Source: Cypionkella aquatica | GTDB lineage: Bacteria > Pseudomonadota > Alphaproteobacteria > Rhodobacterales > Rhodobacteraceae | Reading direction: 5' to 3' | NCBI RefSeq assembly: GCF_030161095.1 | Contig: NZ_BSPP01000011.1 | Span: 1 to 64,000 of the forward strand | DNA length: 64,000 bases | In this document: piece after piece, positions 44,909-57,490 of the stretch | Numbering within the stretch: the stretch's first letter is position 1 | Layout: the number at the start of each line of letters is the position of its first letter | Notes under the pieces: model-generated | Databases searched by the model: none | The model's input: the letters and a program-made list of their open reading frames with translations, nothing else | Told to the model about the DNA's origin: nothing | Position numbers and translations under genes: made by a program

Positions 44909-45610
44909 ATGTTTCAACTGCCCGGCCCACCACCAATCGAAATTTCCCTGCGCCGTAACGCCCGCGCGCGCCGGTTTTCCTTGCGGGTGTCGCAGGCGAC
45001 CGGTGCCGTGACCCTCTCGCTGCCAACCCGCGCCCGCGAGGCCGAGGCGATGGCCTTTGCGCGCGCGCAAGAGGGCTGGATCAGGGCTGCTTTGGCGCGG
45101 ATGCCAGTTGCGTCTCGCGTGGGTATTGGCTGTGATTTACCGTTTGAGGGCAAGATTTTGCGGCTGCAGGCCGGGCCCGGGCGTTCGGTCCGGGTTGAGG
45201 GGGATTTGATGGTGGTGCCGGGCGATCCTCAGCGGGCTGCGGCGCGGATCTCGGCGTTTTTGAAGGTGCAGGCGCGCAATCGGCTGGTTGCGGCCTCGGA
45301 TCATTATGCTGGGCTGATCGGGCGCAAAGTGTCTCAGGTGACATTGCGCGACACACGGTCGCGCTGGGGGTCGTGCACCTCGGATGGGGCGCTGATGTAT
45401 TCGTGGCGGCTGATCATGGCCCCGCCGCGCGTGCTGGATTATGTCGCCGCACACGAGGTCGCGCATATGCTTGAGATGAACCATTCAGATCGATTCTGGG
45501 CGGTTGTGCAGCGGCTGTTCCCCGGATGGCAGGCCGAGCGGTCTTGGCTGAAGCGCGAAGGTGGCAGTTTGCAGGCGATGAGGTTTGATCTTGATGATAC
45601 CGTCGAATGA
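44909..45610 (+). CDS. YgjP/SprT-like zinc metallopeptidase (DUF45, M48-related)
   Basis: A 233-residue protein: N-terminal beta domain (RRFSLRVSQATGAVTLSLP), then the DUF45 core with LRDTRSRWGSCTSDGALMYSWRL and the zinc motif HEVAHMLEMNHSDRFW (HExxH plus a third His). An unknown-function metal-dependent hydrolase family, also called YgjP. GAGG lies just upstream of ATG 44909; the longer start at 44792 would add Ala-rich residues without family similarity. Confidence 0.85.
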   Translation: MFQLPGPPPIEISLRRNARARRFSLRVSQATGAVTLSLPTRAREAEAMAFARAQEGWIRAALARMPVASRVGIGCDLPFEGKILRLQAGPGRSVRVEGDLMVVPGDPQRAAARISAFLKVQARNRLVAASDHYAGLIGRKVSQVTLRDTRSRWGSCTSDGALMYSWRLIMAPPRVLDYVAAHEVAHMLEMNHSDRFWAVVQRLFPGWQAERSWLKREGGSLQAMRFDLDDTVE

Positions 45611-45658
45611 GGTCGCTGGGGATTGACGCCCTCTGCGTGCGGGTGCTTGGGTAGCGCC

Positions 45659-46324
45659 ATGTCGATGCCGCCGCACCCCATCTCGCCCCGTTTGGCCGAT
45701 CCCAATGCCGCAGCGCATGAACGGGTCTATCGCAGCCTGCGCTTGCAGGTGCTGCATGGCGAGCTTTCGCCGGGGCAGGCGCTGACTTTACGCGGGATTG
45801 CCGAGCAATTCGGGGTCTCAATGACCCCGGCCCGTGAAGCGGTGCGGCGTCTGATCGCAGAGGGGGCTTTTACCATGTCATCCTCGGGGCGGGTTTCAAC
45901 GCCAGAGCTGACGCCCGAACGTATCGAGGAACTCGCCGCGATCCGCGCGATGTTAGAGCCTGAAATGGCCTCGCGTGCGCTGCCGAGGGCGCATTTCGCG
46001 CTGATTGATCGGTTGGCTGCTATAAATGCGCTGAACCAAGAGGCGGTGATGAATCAAGATGCGGTCGGCTATGTCCGCACCAATCTGGAGTTTCACCGCA
46101 CCCTGTATCTGCGCGCGCAGACCCCCGCTATGCTGGCTTTATGTGAGACGGTTTGGCTACAGCTGGGGCCAACCATGCGCGCCCTATACCAGAAATTGCG
46201 CAGGCGCGACATGCCGCAGCACCACCGGATGATCCTTGCCGCCTTGAGGGCAGGCGACGAGCCGGGGTTGCGTCTGGCGGTGCGCACGGATGTGACGCAA
46301 GGGCTGCGGCATCTCGCAAGTTAA
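45659..46324 (+). CDS. GntR-family (FadR subgroup) transcriptional regulator
   Basis: A 221-residue regulator: N-terminal winged helix with LHGELSPGQALTLRGIAEQFGVSMTPAREAVRRLIAEGAF, then an FCD ligand-binding domain (IRAMLEPEMASRALPRAH, NLEFHRTLYLRAQ with a metal-binding-type His). FadR-type regulators sense small organic acids. The start may be ATG 45659 or 45665. It precedes the intradiol dioxygenase and might control it, though the gap and lack of an evident operator leave this open. Confidence 0.9.
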   Translation: MSMPPHPISPRLADPNAAAHERVYRSLRLQVLHGELSPGQALTLRGIAEQFGVSMTPAREAVRRLIAEGAFTMSSSGRVSTPELTPERIEELAAIRAMLEPEMASRALPRAHFALIDRLAAINALNQEAVMNQDAVGYVRTNLEFHRTLYLRAQTPAMLALCETVWLQLGPTMRALYQKLRRRDMPQHHRMILAALRAGDEPGLRLAVRTDVTQGLRHLAS

Positions 46325-46390
46325 ATAGCGAGACTTTGCGACGGAAATCTCTGGGCGGGGCGTTTGATGCTGGCAGATACAGGAGACACC

Positions 46391-47131
46391 ATGCGCCCGC
46401 TTTCGACCCTTGATCGCCGCACTTTGCTGAAGGCACTGAGCCTCGCCCCAATCGCGGCCACTGTGCCCGCGCTGCTGCAAGCGCGGGTGGCGCAATCCGG
46501 GCTGATCTCGACCGATGTGTGTCTGCTGCAGGCCGAAGTGACCGAAGGCCCGTTCTATATCGAACCCCCATTGCTGCGCGCCGATATAACCGAAGGCAAA
46601 TCCGGCCTGCCGATGCAACTGCGTTTGCAGGTGGTGACGGCGGATTGCACGCCGATTGCGGGTGCGCGGGTCGATGTCTGGCATTGCGATGCGTTGGGGG
46701 TATATTCGGGGGTGAAAAACCTTGGTGGCGGCGCTGATACCGAGGGGCAGACCTTTTTGCGCGGCACGCAACTGACTGATTTCGCAGGGGTAGTGCAGTT
46801 TGAAACCATTTTTCCCGGCTGGTATCCGGGGCGCACGACGCATCTGCATTACAAGGTGTTTCTGGATGTGAAAACGGTGCTGACCAGCCAGATTTTCTTT
46901 GATGAGACGCTCAATGACGAGATCTATGCCGAACATCCGGCCTATGCGCGTCCAACTGCGCGCAGCGTAAAGAATGTCGATGATGGCATTGCCGCAGATG
47001 CGGGCCAAGGTGCTTATGCGCGGGTGCGGATGACCGAACCGGATGGTGCGATGGAGGCAGCTTTGGTGGTGGGCGTCACCCCCGAGGGCGAGTCATCGGG
47101 GGTGCTGGATTGGCTTTGGAAGAAGGCCTAG
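46391..47131 (+). CDS. exported intradiol ring-cleavage dioxygenase
   Basis: A 246-residue protein. The N-terminus LDRRTLLKALSLAPIAAT is a twin-arginine-like signal. The rest is an intradiol dioxygenase beta-sandwich: TEGPFYIEPPLLRADI, PIAGARVDVWHCDALGVYSG, and GWYPGRTTHLHYKVFLD, which holds the Fe(III) ligands Tyr, His and His; the first Tyr ligand is in GVYSG. The family cleaves catechol-type rings between the hydroxyls. Export and lack of a ring-degradation cluster suggest an atypical substrate. Confidence 0.85.
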   Translation: MRPLSTLDRRTLLKALSLAPIAATVPALLQARVAQSGLISTDVCLLQAEVTEGPFYIEPPLLRADITEGKSGLPMQLRLQVVTADCTPIAGARVDVWHCDALGVYSGVKNLGGGADTEGQTFLRGTQLTDFAGVVQFETIFPGWYPGRTTHLHYKVFLDVKTVLTSQIFFDETLNDEIYAEHPAYARPTARSVKNVDDGIAADAGQGAYARVRMTEPDGAMEAALVVGVTPEGESSGVLDWLWKKA

Positions 47132-47192
47132 GCCTTGGTTTGTCCGGGTCTTTCGTCTGCCAGGGGCAGCCCGCAAGGCCCGGAATATTGCT

Positions 47193-48581
47193 TTAGGCGT
47201 GAATCGCGCCGTCACCGCAAGCAAGGGCGGCTTCGCGCACAGCCTCGCTATAGGTGGGGTGTGCGTGGCAGGTGAGTGCCAGATCCTGTGCTGATGCGCC
47301 AAACTCCATGGCAACGCAAACCTCGTGGATCAGATCGCCCGCACCCGGCCCGATGATATGGCAGCCCAAAATCCGATCAGTGTTGGCATCGGCGAGCATT
47401 TTGACGAAACCCTCTGCCTGAAACACCGCTTTCGCCCGCGCGTTTCCCATGAACGGGAATTTTCCGACCTTGTAAGCGCGGCCTTGTTCTTTCAGCTGTT
47501 CTTCGGTTGCCCCCACGGATGCCACTTCTGGGCTGGTGTATACCACACCGGGGATTACCGAGTAGTTAACATGGCCCGCTTTGCCCGCCATGATCTCTGC
47601 CAAGGCCATGCCTTCGTCTTCGGCTTTGTGCGCCAGCATCGGGCCCACAATCGCATCGCCAATGGCATACAAGCCACTGATATTGGTTGCAAAATGGGCA
47701 TCGGTTTTGACTTGACCACGGGGCAGCATCTCCACGCCCAAAGCCTCTAGCCCCAAACCTTTCACAAAGGGTTTGCGGCCGGTGGCGACAAGAACAACCT
47801 CTGCCTCAAGGCTGGCTTCGGTGTCGTTCTTGCGCAGCTTATAGCTGACTTTGGCGGCACCATCTTTGGTTTCAACCCCTTGCACAGCCGCGCCCAAGAC
47901 AAACTTAAGGCCTTGTTTCGTCAGGATTCTTTGGAAGCTCTTCGCCACCTCGGCGTCCATGCCGGGGGTGATCGCGTCCAGATATTCAACCACGGTGACC
48001 TCGGTGCCAAGCCGGGCGTAGACCGAGCCCATTTCCAGCCCGATCACGCCTGCACCAATCACCACCATGGTTTTCGGGATCGAAGGCAGGGTCAAAGCGC
48101 CAGTCGATGTCACCACAATTGTCTCGTCGACCGTGACGCCGGGGAGGCTTGAAGGCTCGGAACCCGTTGCAATCACGATGTTTTTCGCCTCGTGCACCTC
48201 GTCACCGATCTGCACTTTGCCGGGGGCCGGGATTGTCGCCCAGCCTTTCAGCCAAGTGATTTTGTTCTTCTTGAACAGAAACTCGATGCCCTTGGTGTTG
48301 CCGTTCACCACATCTGTTTTATAGGCCTGCATCTTGACCCAATCAACCGTAGGCGCACCGCCCATCAGACCCATTTTCTCAAAGTTTTCATGGACTTCGT
48401 GCAAAGAGTGCGTGGCGTGCAGCAGGGCTTTCGACGGGATGCAACCGATGTTCAAACAGGTGCCGCCAAGGGTATCGCGCCCCTCAACCACGGCGACGTT
48501 CAGGCCGAGTTGGGCGGCGCGGATGGCGCAAACATAGCCGCCGGGGCCAGCACCGATGATGATTGCGTCAAAGCTTGCCAT
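47193..48581 (-). CDS. lpdA: dihydrolipoyl dehydrogenase (E3)
   Basis: A 462-residue flavoprotein that reoxidises the lipoyl arm of 2-oxoacid dehydrogenases with NAD+. FAD motif [10 protein letters not shown] at 10-19; redox disulfide Cys42/Cys47 in [19 protein letters not shown] motif [18 protein letters not shown]-terminal catalytic HAHPTYSE. Encoded downstream of sucA-sucB, so it most likely serves 2-oxoglutarate dehydrogenase. ATG 48581 is the natural start; a CtrA-like site lies 33 bp upstream. Confidence 0.95.
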   Translation of the reverse strand: MASFDAIIIGAGPGGYVCAIRAAQLGLNVAVVEGRDTLGGTCLNIGCIPSKALLHATHSLHEVHENFEKMGLMGGAPTVDWVKMQAYKTDVVNGNTKGIEFLFKKNKITWLKGWATIPAPGKVQIGDEVHEAKNIVIATGSEPSSLPGVTVDETIVVTSTGALTLPSIPKTMVVIGAGVIGLEMGSVYARLGTEVTVVEYLDAITPGMDAEVAKSFQRILTKQGLKFVLGAAVQGVETKDGAAKVSYKLRKNDTEASLEAEVVLVATGRKPFVKGLGLEALGVEMLPRGQVKTDAHFATNISGLYAIGDAIVGPMLAHKAEDEGMALAEIMAGKAGHVNYSVIPGVVYTSPEVASVGATEEQLKEQGRAYKVGKFPFMGNARAKAVFQAEGFVKMLADANTDRILGCHIIGPGAGDLIHEVCVAMEFGASAQDLALTCHAHPTYSEAVREAALACGDGAIHA

Positions 48582-48613
48582 GGGTTTGATTTCCTTGGGT
48601 TTTTGGATGTCGA

Positions 48614-48628
48614 TTAACAAGAGCTTAA
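48614..48628. promoter_or_regulatory. CtrA-like box (TTAA-N7-TTAA) upstream of lpdA
   Basis: An exact TTAA-N7-TTAA match, the consensus of the alphaproteobacterial response regulator CtrA, placed 33-47 bp before the lpdA ATG. AT-rich 8-base matches are uncommon in this GC-rich DNA, but binding is not shown. Confidence 0.4.
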
Positions 48629-48689
48629 CAGTATGGAAACCGTATGGATTTGGCCCATATAGCGGCCATACGATTTCCGGGGGGCGGCG

Positions 48690-49085
48690 TTAGATCAAAG
48701 CGGCGACGATCATGGTCACTGTGGCGAAAAATCCGACCGCCCAGATCGCCGAGCGCCACGGGCGCAGGCCGAACGCATAGGCGGGGATGTAGAGCACGCG
48801 GGCGGCGAGATAGGCGTAGGCTGCGTATTGGGTCACGCTGCTGGATTGGTTGCCAAGAGTGACGACGACAACGGCGAGGGTGAACAGGATCAGCCCTTCA
48901 AAATGGTTGTTCAGCGCGCGCTGCATCCGGGCTGCCACCACCGACAATTGCCGCGATGGCGGCCGGTCGCGCGGGCTGGAGGTGTAGCCCGTGCCAAGCT
49001 GCAGATTGGCGGGGATGGCGAACAGCACGAATTGCACCGCTTGCAGCAGACCCACGAGGGCGAGGGTGGTGAGTTCAGGGGTCAT
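48690..49085 (-). CDS. MAPEG-family membrane protein
   Basis: A 131-residue membrane protein with four helices and the MAPEG pattern: RMQRALNNHFEGLILFTLAV (with the Arg/Asn/Glu glutathione-site residues) and AYLAARVLYIPAYAFGL. MAPEG proteins in eukaryotes act in eicosanoid and glutathione metabolism; bacterial roles are unknown. An upstream GAGG precedes ATG 49085. Confidence 0.88.
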   Translation of the reverse strand: MTPELTTLALVGLLQAVQFVLFAIPANLQLGTGYTSSPRDRPPSRQLSVVAARMQRALNNHFEGLILFTLAVVVVTLGNQSSSVTQYAAYAYLAARVLYIPAYAFGLRPWRSAIWAVGFFATVTMIVAALI

Positions 49086-49095
49086 TGCGGCCTCT

Positions 49096-49338
49096 TCAAG
49101 CGGTTTTCAGGAATTGCGCGGTGCCGCTGCGCCCGAAGCCTGCTTCGGTTTTCACCCAATCCTGCGCGCGCTTGCGGTCGTTGACCTCAAACAGCACGGC
49201 AATTTTGCTGGCGGAATCCGCATCGCGCCAGATTTGCAGAACGCTTAGGCCCGCAGCCCCACGATTTTCGCTATCGGCGTCAAAACCGGATTTCCAAGTC
49301 GCATAGTCGGAAGTGTCGATCTGGTAGATCATCTGCAT
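49096..49338 (-). CDS. small ABM/ferredoxin-fold-like protein, function unknown
   Basis: An 80-residue protein: MQMIYQIDTSDYATWKSGFD, then LSVLQIWRDADSASKIAVLFEVNDRKRAQDWV. The alternating strand-helix layout suggests a dimeric alpha/beta barrel (ABM-like) domain. GGAG is present upstream of the ATG. It lies between sucB and the MAPEG gene on the same strand. Confidence 0.75.
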   Translation of the reverse strand: MQMIYQIDTSDYATWKSGFDADSENRGAAGLSVLQIWRDADSASKIAVLFEVNDRKRAQDWVKTEAGFGRSGTAQFLKTA

Positions 49339-49378
49339 CGTGCCGCTCCTGCGTTTTATATCGCGGTCATCTGGCAGA

Positions 49379-49403
49379 CCGCCCCCACACGAAATGGGGG
49401 CGG
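49379..49403. terminator. G/C hairpin after sucB
   Basis: Perfect 9-bp inverted repeat CCGCCCCCA/TGGGGGCGG with a 7-nt loop, 10 nt past the sucB stop on the minus strand. No T-run follows, so it may slow transcription or protect mRNA ends rather than terminate fully. Confidence 0.55.
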
Positions 49404-49413
49404 CGCTGGGTGA

Positions 49414-50619
49414 TTACAAATCCATCAACAAACGGCGGGGATCTTCCAGTGCTTCTTTGACGCGCACCAGGAAGGTCACAGCGCCTTTGCCATCCACAAC
49501 GCGGTGATCGTAGGACAACGCCAGATACATCATCGGGCGGATGACGATTTGGCCGTTGACCACCACCGGGCGGTCTTGGATTTTGTGCATACCCAAGATG
49601 CCCGATTGTGGCGGGTTCAGGATCGGCGAGGACATCAGCGAGCCGTAGACGCCACCGTTCGAGATGGTGAAAGACCCGCCCTGCATTTCTGCCATCGACA
49701 GCTTGCCATCGCGGGCGCGCAGACCGAGTTCCGAGATTTTCTTCTCAATCGCGGCAAAGCCCATCTGATCGGCATCGCGCACCACGGGCACCACAAGACC
49801 CGAAGGCGTGCCGACGGCGACGCCCATATGAACGTAGTTTTTGTAAACCACGTCTTGACCGTCAATCTCGGCGTTCACTTCCGGGATTTCTTTCAAAGCA
49901 TGGGTGCAGGCTTTGACGAAGAACGACATGAAGCCCAGTTTGACGCCGTGCTTTTTCTCGAAGATGTCTTTGTATTCATTGCGCAAAGACATGATGCCGG
50001 ACATGTCCACCTCGTTGTAGGTGGTCAGCATGGCAGCGGTGTTCTGCGCGTCTTTCAAGCGGCGCGCGATGGTGGCGCGCAGGCGGGTCATCTTGACGCG
50101 CTCTTCGCGTGCGGCGTCATCGGCAGGCACCGGGGCGCGCGGGATGGCGGCGGGGGCGGGGGCTGCGGCAATCGGCGCGGCGGCGCTTGCGCGCGCCACG
50201 TCTTCCTTCATCACGCGGCCATCGCGGCCCGTGCCTTGGACTTGATCGGCGGACAAACCGGCCTCTGCCATGGCTTTTTTGGCAGCGGGCGCGTTTTCAA
50301 CGTCTTTGGCAGCCACCGGAGCCGGGGCTGCGGCAGGTGCAGGTGCCGGGGCAGCGGCTTTGGGGGCCGCAACCGCGCCAGCCGCACCTTCGGTCACGAT
50401 GGCAAGACGGGCGTTGGCGGCCACGGTCGTGCCTTCGGGGGCGAGGATTTCGGCCAGCACGCCGGACACCGGCGAGGGGACTTCGACCGAGACTTTATCG
50501 GTTTCAAGTTCACACAGCATCTCGTCTTGCTTGACGGTATCGCCGGGTTTCTTGAACCACGTAGAAACCGTGGCTTCCGAGACGCTTTCGCCCAAGCTGG
50601 GCACCATTACATCGGTCAT
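49414..50619 (-). CDS. sucB: 2-oxoglutarate dehydrogenase E2, dihydrolipoyl succinyltransferase
   Basis: A 401-residue E2. Lipoyl domain at 1-80 with the lipoylated Lys42 in [11 protein letters not shown]; Ala/Pro-rich linker; E3-binding domain with a [14 protein letters not shown] motif (about 125-160); catalytic domain at 175-401 with [15 protein letters not shown]-type end (catalytic His/Asp in [10 protein letters not shown]). It starts 1 bp after sucA, with GGAG overlapping the sucA stop region. It transfers the succinyl group to CoA. Confidence 0.96.
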   Translation of the reverse strand: MTDVMVPSLGESVSEATVSTWFKKPGDTVKQDEMLCELETDKVSVEVPSPVSGVLAEILAPEGTTVAANARLAIVTEGAAGAVAAPKAAAPAPAPAAAPAPVAAKDVENAPAAKKAMAEAGLSADQVQGTGRDGRVMKEDVARASAAAPIAAAPAPAAIPRAPVPADDAAREERVKMTRLRATIARRLKDAQNTAAMLTTYNEVDMSGIMSLRNEYKDIFEKKHGVKLGFMSFFVKACTHALKEIPEVNAEIDGQDVVYKNYVHMGVAVGTPSGLVVPVVRDADQMGFAAIEKKISELGLRARDGKLSMAEMQGGSFTISNGGVYGSLMSSPILNPPQSGILGMHKIQDRPVVVNGQIVIRPMMYLALSYDHRVVDGKGAVTFLVRVKEALEDPRRLLMDL

Positions 50620-50620
50620 A

Positions 50621-53604
<2,984 letters not shown>

Positions 53605-53608
<4 letters not shown>

Positions 53609-54132
53609 TTGGATGCCTCCGTGGGGTTGGGGCGGTGAGAGAATTTTACCTGCCGGGACGGCGCGGCCATTTGGGAAAACAGAGCAGAGCCTGTTATCAA
53701 ACCTAAGAAGAATTGGTGAAGGAAGGCGGGGATAAGCACACAAACACCCGTAAGCCAGATGAGCAGAACGCCCAACATGCCGGGGCCATCGCGCAGGGGA
53801 TCGAGCGCCCAATTTGTCAGACCAACAATCGCCCAAACCGAGGTAAGAGCAAAAACCAACGCCATCAGCGGTGTTTCAAACCAAAATGATGCCTCACCCG
53901 TGTCTGTCAGTCGACGCCTTGTAACAGCCATTAGCGGTGACAGCGTTAGAAAGAACACCAAACCACGCAAAAGTGTTGGAGAGTCAGGCATGGCTTGGTT
54001 CAGCATGGCCAAAGCTGCCATTGGGAGAATAAGTCCGACCGGCAGAAAGCACCAATACTCGGCGCGAGAGGCTCGCCCCGAGTATTGGAAAGACTTGCGC
54101 AAACAAGTCCCGATGGCCTGCGCCGGTCCCAT
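53605..54132 (-). CDS. DUF805 family membrane protein
   Basis: A 175-residue protein with a DUF805 core: KSFQYSGRASRAEYWCFLPVGLI, then helices and VTRRRLTDTGEASFW. Four to five membrane helices. Function unknown. It sits inside the TCA operon, 2 bp after sucD and overlapping sucA by ATGA, so it is translated with them. Its ATG lacks the strong ribosome-binding site of its neighbours. Confidence 0.88.
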
Positions 54133-54134
54133 GA

Positions 54135-55019
54135 TCAGCCTTTGATCGCTTTCAGCACAGCTTCGCCCAAAGTCGCCGGGCTGTCGGCCACGATGATTCC
54201 GGCCATTTTCATCGCCTCGATCTTGCTTTCCGCGTCACCTTTGCCGCCTGCCACGATGGCGCCGGCATGACCCATGCGGCGGCCCGGAGGGGCGGTGCGG
54301 CCTGCGATGAAGCCTGCGGTAGGTTTCCAGCGGCCGCGTTTCTTTTCATCGGCCAGGAATTGTGCCGCTTCTTCTTCAGCGGAACCGCCGATTTCCCCAA
54401 TCATGATGATCGAATGGGTGTCGGGGTCAGCCAGGAACATCTCAAGGATATCAATATGCTCGCTGCCCTTGATCGGATCGCCGCCGATGCCGACAGCCGA
54501 GGTTTGGCCCAAGCCCACGTCGGTGGTTTGCTTCACAGCCTCGTAGGTCAGCGTGCCGGAACGGCTGACCACGCCAACAGAGCCGCGCGAGAAAATGCTG
54601 CCCGGCATGATGCCGATTTTACATTCGCCGGGGGTCATCACGCCGGGGCAGTTTGGCCCGATCAGGCGCGACTTTGAATTGATCAGCGCGCGCTTGACCT
54701 TCATCATGTCCAGCACCGGGATGCCTTCGGTGATGCAGACGATCAGTTCCATCTCGGCGTCGATGGCTTCCAGAATGGAATCTGCAGCGAACGGCGGTGG
54801 CACATAGATCACCGACGCATTGGCACCGGTGACCGCGCGGGCCTCGTGGACGCTATCGAACACCGGCAGGTTCAGGTGGCTGGATCCGCCCTTGCCGGGG
54901 GTCACGCCGCCGACCATTTTGGTGCCGTAAGCGATGGCCTGCTCCGAGTGGAACGTGCCTTGGCTGCCAGTGAAGCCTTGGCAGATGACTTTGGTGTTTT
55001 GGTTTACAAGAACAGCCAT
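54135..55019 (-). CDS. sucD: succinate-CoA ligase alpha subunit
   Basis: A 294-residue subunit. CoA-binding Rossmann part [35 protein letters not shown]; and the phosphohistidine in [20 protein letters not shown]. It makes succinate and ATP/GTP from succinyl-CoA. It is 4 bp downstream of sucC. Confidence 0.97.
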   Translation of the reverse strand: MAVLVNQNTKVICQGFTGSQGTFHSEQAIAYGTKMVGGVTPGKGGSSHLNLPVFDSVHEARAVTGANASVIYVPPPFAADSILEAIDAEMELIVCITEGIPVLDMMKVKRALINSKSRLIGPNCPGVMTPGECKIGIMPGSIFSRGSVGVVSRSGTLTYEAVKQTTDVGLGQTSAVGIGGDPIKGSEHIDILEMFLADPDTHSIIMIGEIGGSAEEEAAQFLADEKKRGRWKPTAGFIAGRTAPPGRRMGHAGAIVAGGKGDAESKIEAMKMAGIIVADSPATLGEAVLKAIKG

Positions 55020-55023
55020 GATA

Positions 55024-56217
55024 TTATCCCTTCACCGCTTTAACGATCTTCTCGGCGCCGTCTTTCAGATCGTCAGCAGCGATCACGTTCAGGCCCGAGT
55101 TGCGGATGATTTCCTTGCCCAACTCAACGTTGGTGCCTTCCAACCGCACCACCAGCGGCACTTTCAGGCCGACCTCTTTCACCGCCGCGATCACGCCCTC
55201 GGCTATGATGTCGCAGCGCATGATGCCGCCGAAGATGTTGACGAGGATGCCTTTGACGTTGGGGTCAGAGGTGATGATCTTGAACGCCTCGGTGACCTTT
55301 TCCTTGGTGGCACCGCCGCCGACGTCAAGGAAGTTCGCAGGCTCGGCCCCGTACAGTTTGATGATGTCCATCGTGGCCATCGCCAGACCTGCGCCATTGA
55401 CCATGCAGCCGATTTCGCCATCCAAAGCGATATAGTTCAGATCGAATTTCGACGCGGCAAGCTCTTTCGGGTCTTCTTCCGTCTCATCCCGAAGCGCGGC
55501 AATGTCGGGGTGGCGATACATCGCGTTGCCGTCAAAGCTCATCTTGGCGTCGAGCAGCTTCATGTTGCCGTCTTTCATCACCACAAGCGGGTTGATTTCC
55601 AGCATATCCATGTCTTTTTCGACGAAGAGTTTATACAGGTTCTTCACGATGCCGACGCATTGCTTGACCTGATTGCCGGTCAGACCCAGCGAGAAGGCGA
55701 CGCGGCGGCCGTGGAAATCCGAATAGCCCGAGGCCGGATCGACGCTGAACGACAGGATCTTTTCCGGGGTGTCGTGGGCCACATCTTCAATCGACATGCC
55801 GCCTTCGGTGGAACACACGATCGAGATGCGGCTGGTTTGACGGTCGATCAGCAGGGCGAGGTAAAGTTCCCGCTCAATGTCGCTGCCGTCTTCGATGTAG
55901 ATGCGGTTGACCTGCTTGCCCGCCGGACCGGTCTGCACGGTGACCAAGGTGCGGCCCAGCATTTGCCGTGCGAATTCAGCGGCCTCACCGACCGAGCGGG
56001 CCAGACGCACGCCGCCTTTTTCGCCGGCCTCAGCCTCAAGGAAATGGCCTTTGCCGCGACCACCGGCGTGGATTTGCGCTTTGACCACCCAAAGCGGGCC
56101 ATCAAGTTCGCCCGCGGCGGTCTTGGCTTCTTCGGCCTTGGTGACGGCGCGGCCATCGGATACCGGTATGCCGTAGCTGCGCAGCAGGGCCTTGGCCTGG
56201 TATTCATGGATATTCAT
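55024..56217 (-). CDS. sucC: succinate-CoA ligase beta subunit
   Basis: A 397-residue ATP-grasp subunit. Begins [16 protein letters not shown]; nucleotide loop [18 protein letters not shown]; and [19 protein letters not shown] toward the end. First gene of the sucC-sucD-DUF805-sucA-sucB unit. A weak GGGAC sequence precedes the ATG. Two copies of a palindrome lie 97-127 bp upstream. Confidence 0.97.
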   Translation of the reverse strand: MNIHEYQAKALLRSYGIPVSDGRAVTKAEEAKTAAGELDGPLWVVKAQIHAGGRGKGHFLEAEAGEKGGVRLARSVGEAAEFARQMLGRTLVTVQTGPAGKQVNRIYIEDGSDIERELYLALLIDRQTSRISIVCSTEGGMSIEDVAHDTPEKILSFSVDPASGYSDFHGRRVAFSLGLTGNQVKQCVGIVKNLYKLFVEKDMDMLEINPLVVMKDGNMKLLDAKMSFDGNAMYRHPDIAALRDETEEDPKELAASKFDLNYIALDGEIGCMVNGAGLAMATMDIIKLYGAEPANFLDVGGGATKEKVTEAFKIITSDPNVKGILVNIFGGIMRCDIIAEGVIAAVKEVGLKVPLVVRLEGTNVELGKEIIRNSGLNVIAADDLKDGAEKIVKAVKG

Positions 56218-56313
56218 GGATGTGTCCCATCAGCTTGGATTTGCAGGCGGTGTGGCATAATTTTGGGCATTAGGAAAACCCGAATTTAGGGGTCTCGGCG
56301 GAAAACCGACATT

Positions 56314-56344
56314 TGTGATCACACGCAAAAAAATTGTGATCACA
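56314..56344. promoter_or_regulatory. double palindromic operator of the suc operon
   Basis: Two identical perfect palindromes TGTGATCACA at 56314-56323 and 56335-56344, exactly 21 bp apart (two helical turns), both preceded by T. The arrangement fits cooperative binding by a dimeric repressor; the GTGATCAC core is compatible with a FadR-type GntR protein. It may also serve the divergent glycosyltransferase gene. Confidence 0.7.
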
Positions 56345-56448
56345 TGAAGGGTTTCCTTAAGTTTATGGCTGCCGGGCTTCGGGCTTGCCGTTGGCGCTAA
56401 CGCTGGGCATGGTTGCACAAGGTTCTAAAACGGGATGGCAACAGTTCG

Positions 56449-57444
56449 ATGAAACCAAGTTGGGCGGTTGTAACAACGGTGGACGAGCCTGCCGCATTGG
56501 TGGCGACTTTCGCGACGCATCATCTGGCCCAAGGCGCGCGGGCGGTGCATGTTTTTCTGGATCAGCCCGATTTGGATGCGCAGGCGATGTTGGCGAAATT
56601 GCCGCGTTGCGTGGTGACGGTGTGCGATGATGCCTATTGGGCAGCCAGCGAAAAAGGCAAACGGCCCCTGATCCATACCGCGCGCCAATTGCATAATGCG
56701 CGGCAGGTTTACGCCCAGACCGATGCCGACTGGCTGCTGCATTGCGACGGTGATGAATATGTGCGCGACGGGGCGGCGATGGTCCAAGCTCTTGCCGAGG
56801 CCCCGGCAGAGGCGATGTATATGCGGCTTTTGGTGGCCGAGCGCGCCTATCCAAAGGGTGAGATCGGCGCGGATATTTTCGCAGGCATCTTCCGCCATGC
56901 CTTGCCGGATTACCCGCGCAACGGCCCGGATGTTTACGGCGAGATGGCCGAGTTTTTCCATTTTGGCCTGACCGGGCATAAGGCGGGCAAAGCGCTGTCG
57001 CGTGTGGGGGCGGGGCTGCAGATCGGGTTGCACGCGCCCAATCTCAAGCCGGTGCATCGGGTGATCCAGACCACGCGGCTGTTGCATTTCGACGGGCTGA
57101 CCCGGCTGCATTTCACCTTGAAACTGCTGCGCCGCGCGGCCGAGCCGCCGCATGGTGGCAGCAATCGGCATGGCGAGGCGCGCAGTCTGCAATTTCAGTC
57201 ACTGCGCGAGGCGGTGGCAGAGGTGGCGTTGCGCGAGGAATTGGTGTCTGTGCTGAAAAATCTGGACCGCCAGCAGCTGCGGCAGTTGCGGCGGCTGGGT
57301 TGTCTGGACGAGGTGGGGTTTGATCCGCACGCGGTGCTGGCCGCAGCCGGGCTTGCGCCGGATTTGTCGGTTGCGGCGTTTGATGCCAGCTTGCGGCAGC
57401 GCCACGCCGCGTTTTTGCGACAGCATGCACCCGATTTGGCCTGA
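56449..57444 (+). CDS. glycosyltransferase family 2 protein
   Basis: A 331-residue protein with a GT2 (PF13704-type) domain: WAVVTTVDEPAALVATFATHH, HVFLDQPD, and the metal-binding DADWLLHCDGDEYV. The C-terminal third is a Leu/Arg-rich helical region. Acceptor and sugar unknown; typical of roseobacter surface or exopolysaccharide proteins. ATG 56449 is the family-like N-terminus, but no strong ribosome-binding site is seen and an upstream TTG at 56413 is possible. Confidence 0.82.
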   Translation: MKPSWAVVTTVDEPAALVATFATHHLAQGARAVHVFLDQPDLDAQAMLAKLPRCVVTVCDDAYWAASEKGKRPLIHTARQLHNARQVYAQTDADWLLHCDGDEYVRDGAAMVQALAEAPAEAMYMRLLVAERAYPKGEIGADIFAGIFRHALPDYPRNGPDVYGEMAEFFHFGLTGHKAGKALSRVGAGLQIGLHAPNLKPVHRVIQTTRLLHFDGLTRLHFTLKLLRRAAEPPHGGSNRHGEARSLQFQSLREAVAEVALREELVSVLKNLDRQQLRQLRRLGCLDEVGFDPHAVLAAAGLAPDLSVAAFDASLRQRHAAFLRQHAPDLA

Positions 57445-57490
57445 TCAGGTCTGCCCAATCATTTAAACCTGATCATTTCAGCCTGATCAG
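57440..57490. repeat. three CCTGATCA repeats at a convergent gene end
   Basis: CCTGATCA at 57440, 57468 and 57482; the first is part of the palindrome CCTGATCAGG. They lie between the stop codons of the converging glycosyltransferase and exported-protein genes. Meaning unknown. Confidence 0.5.
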
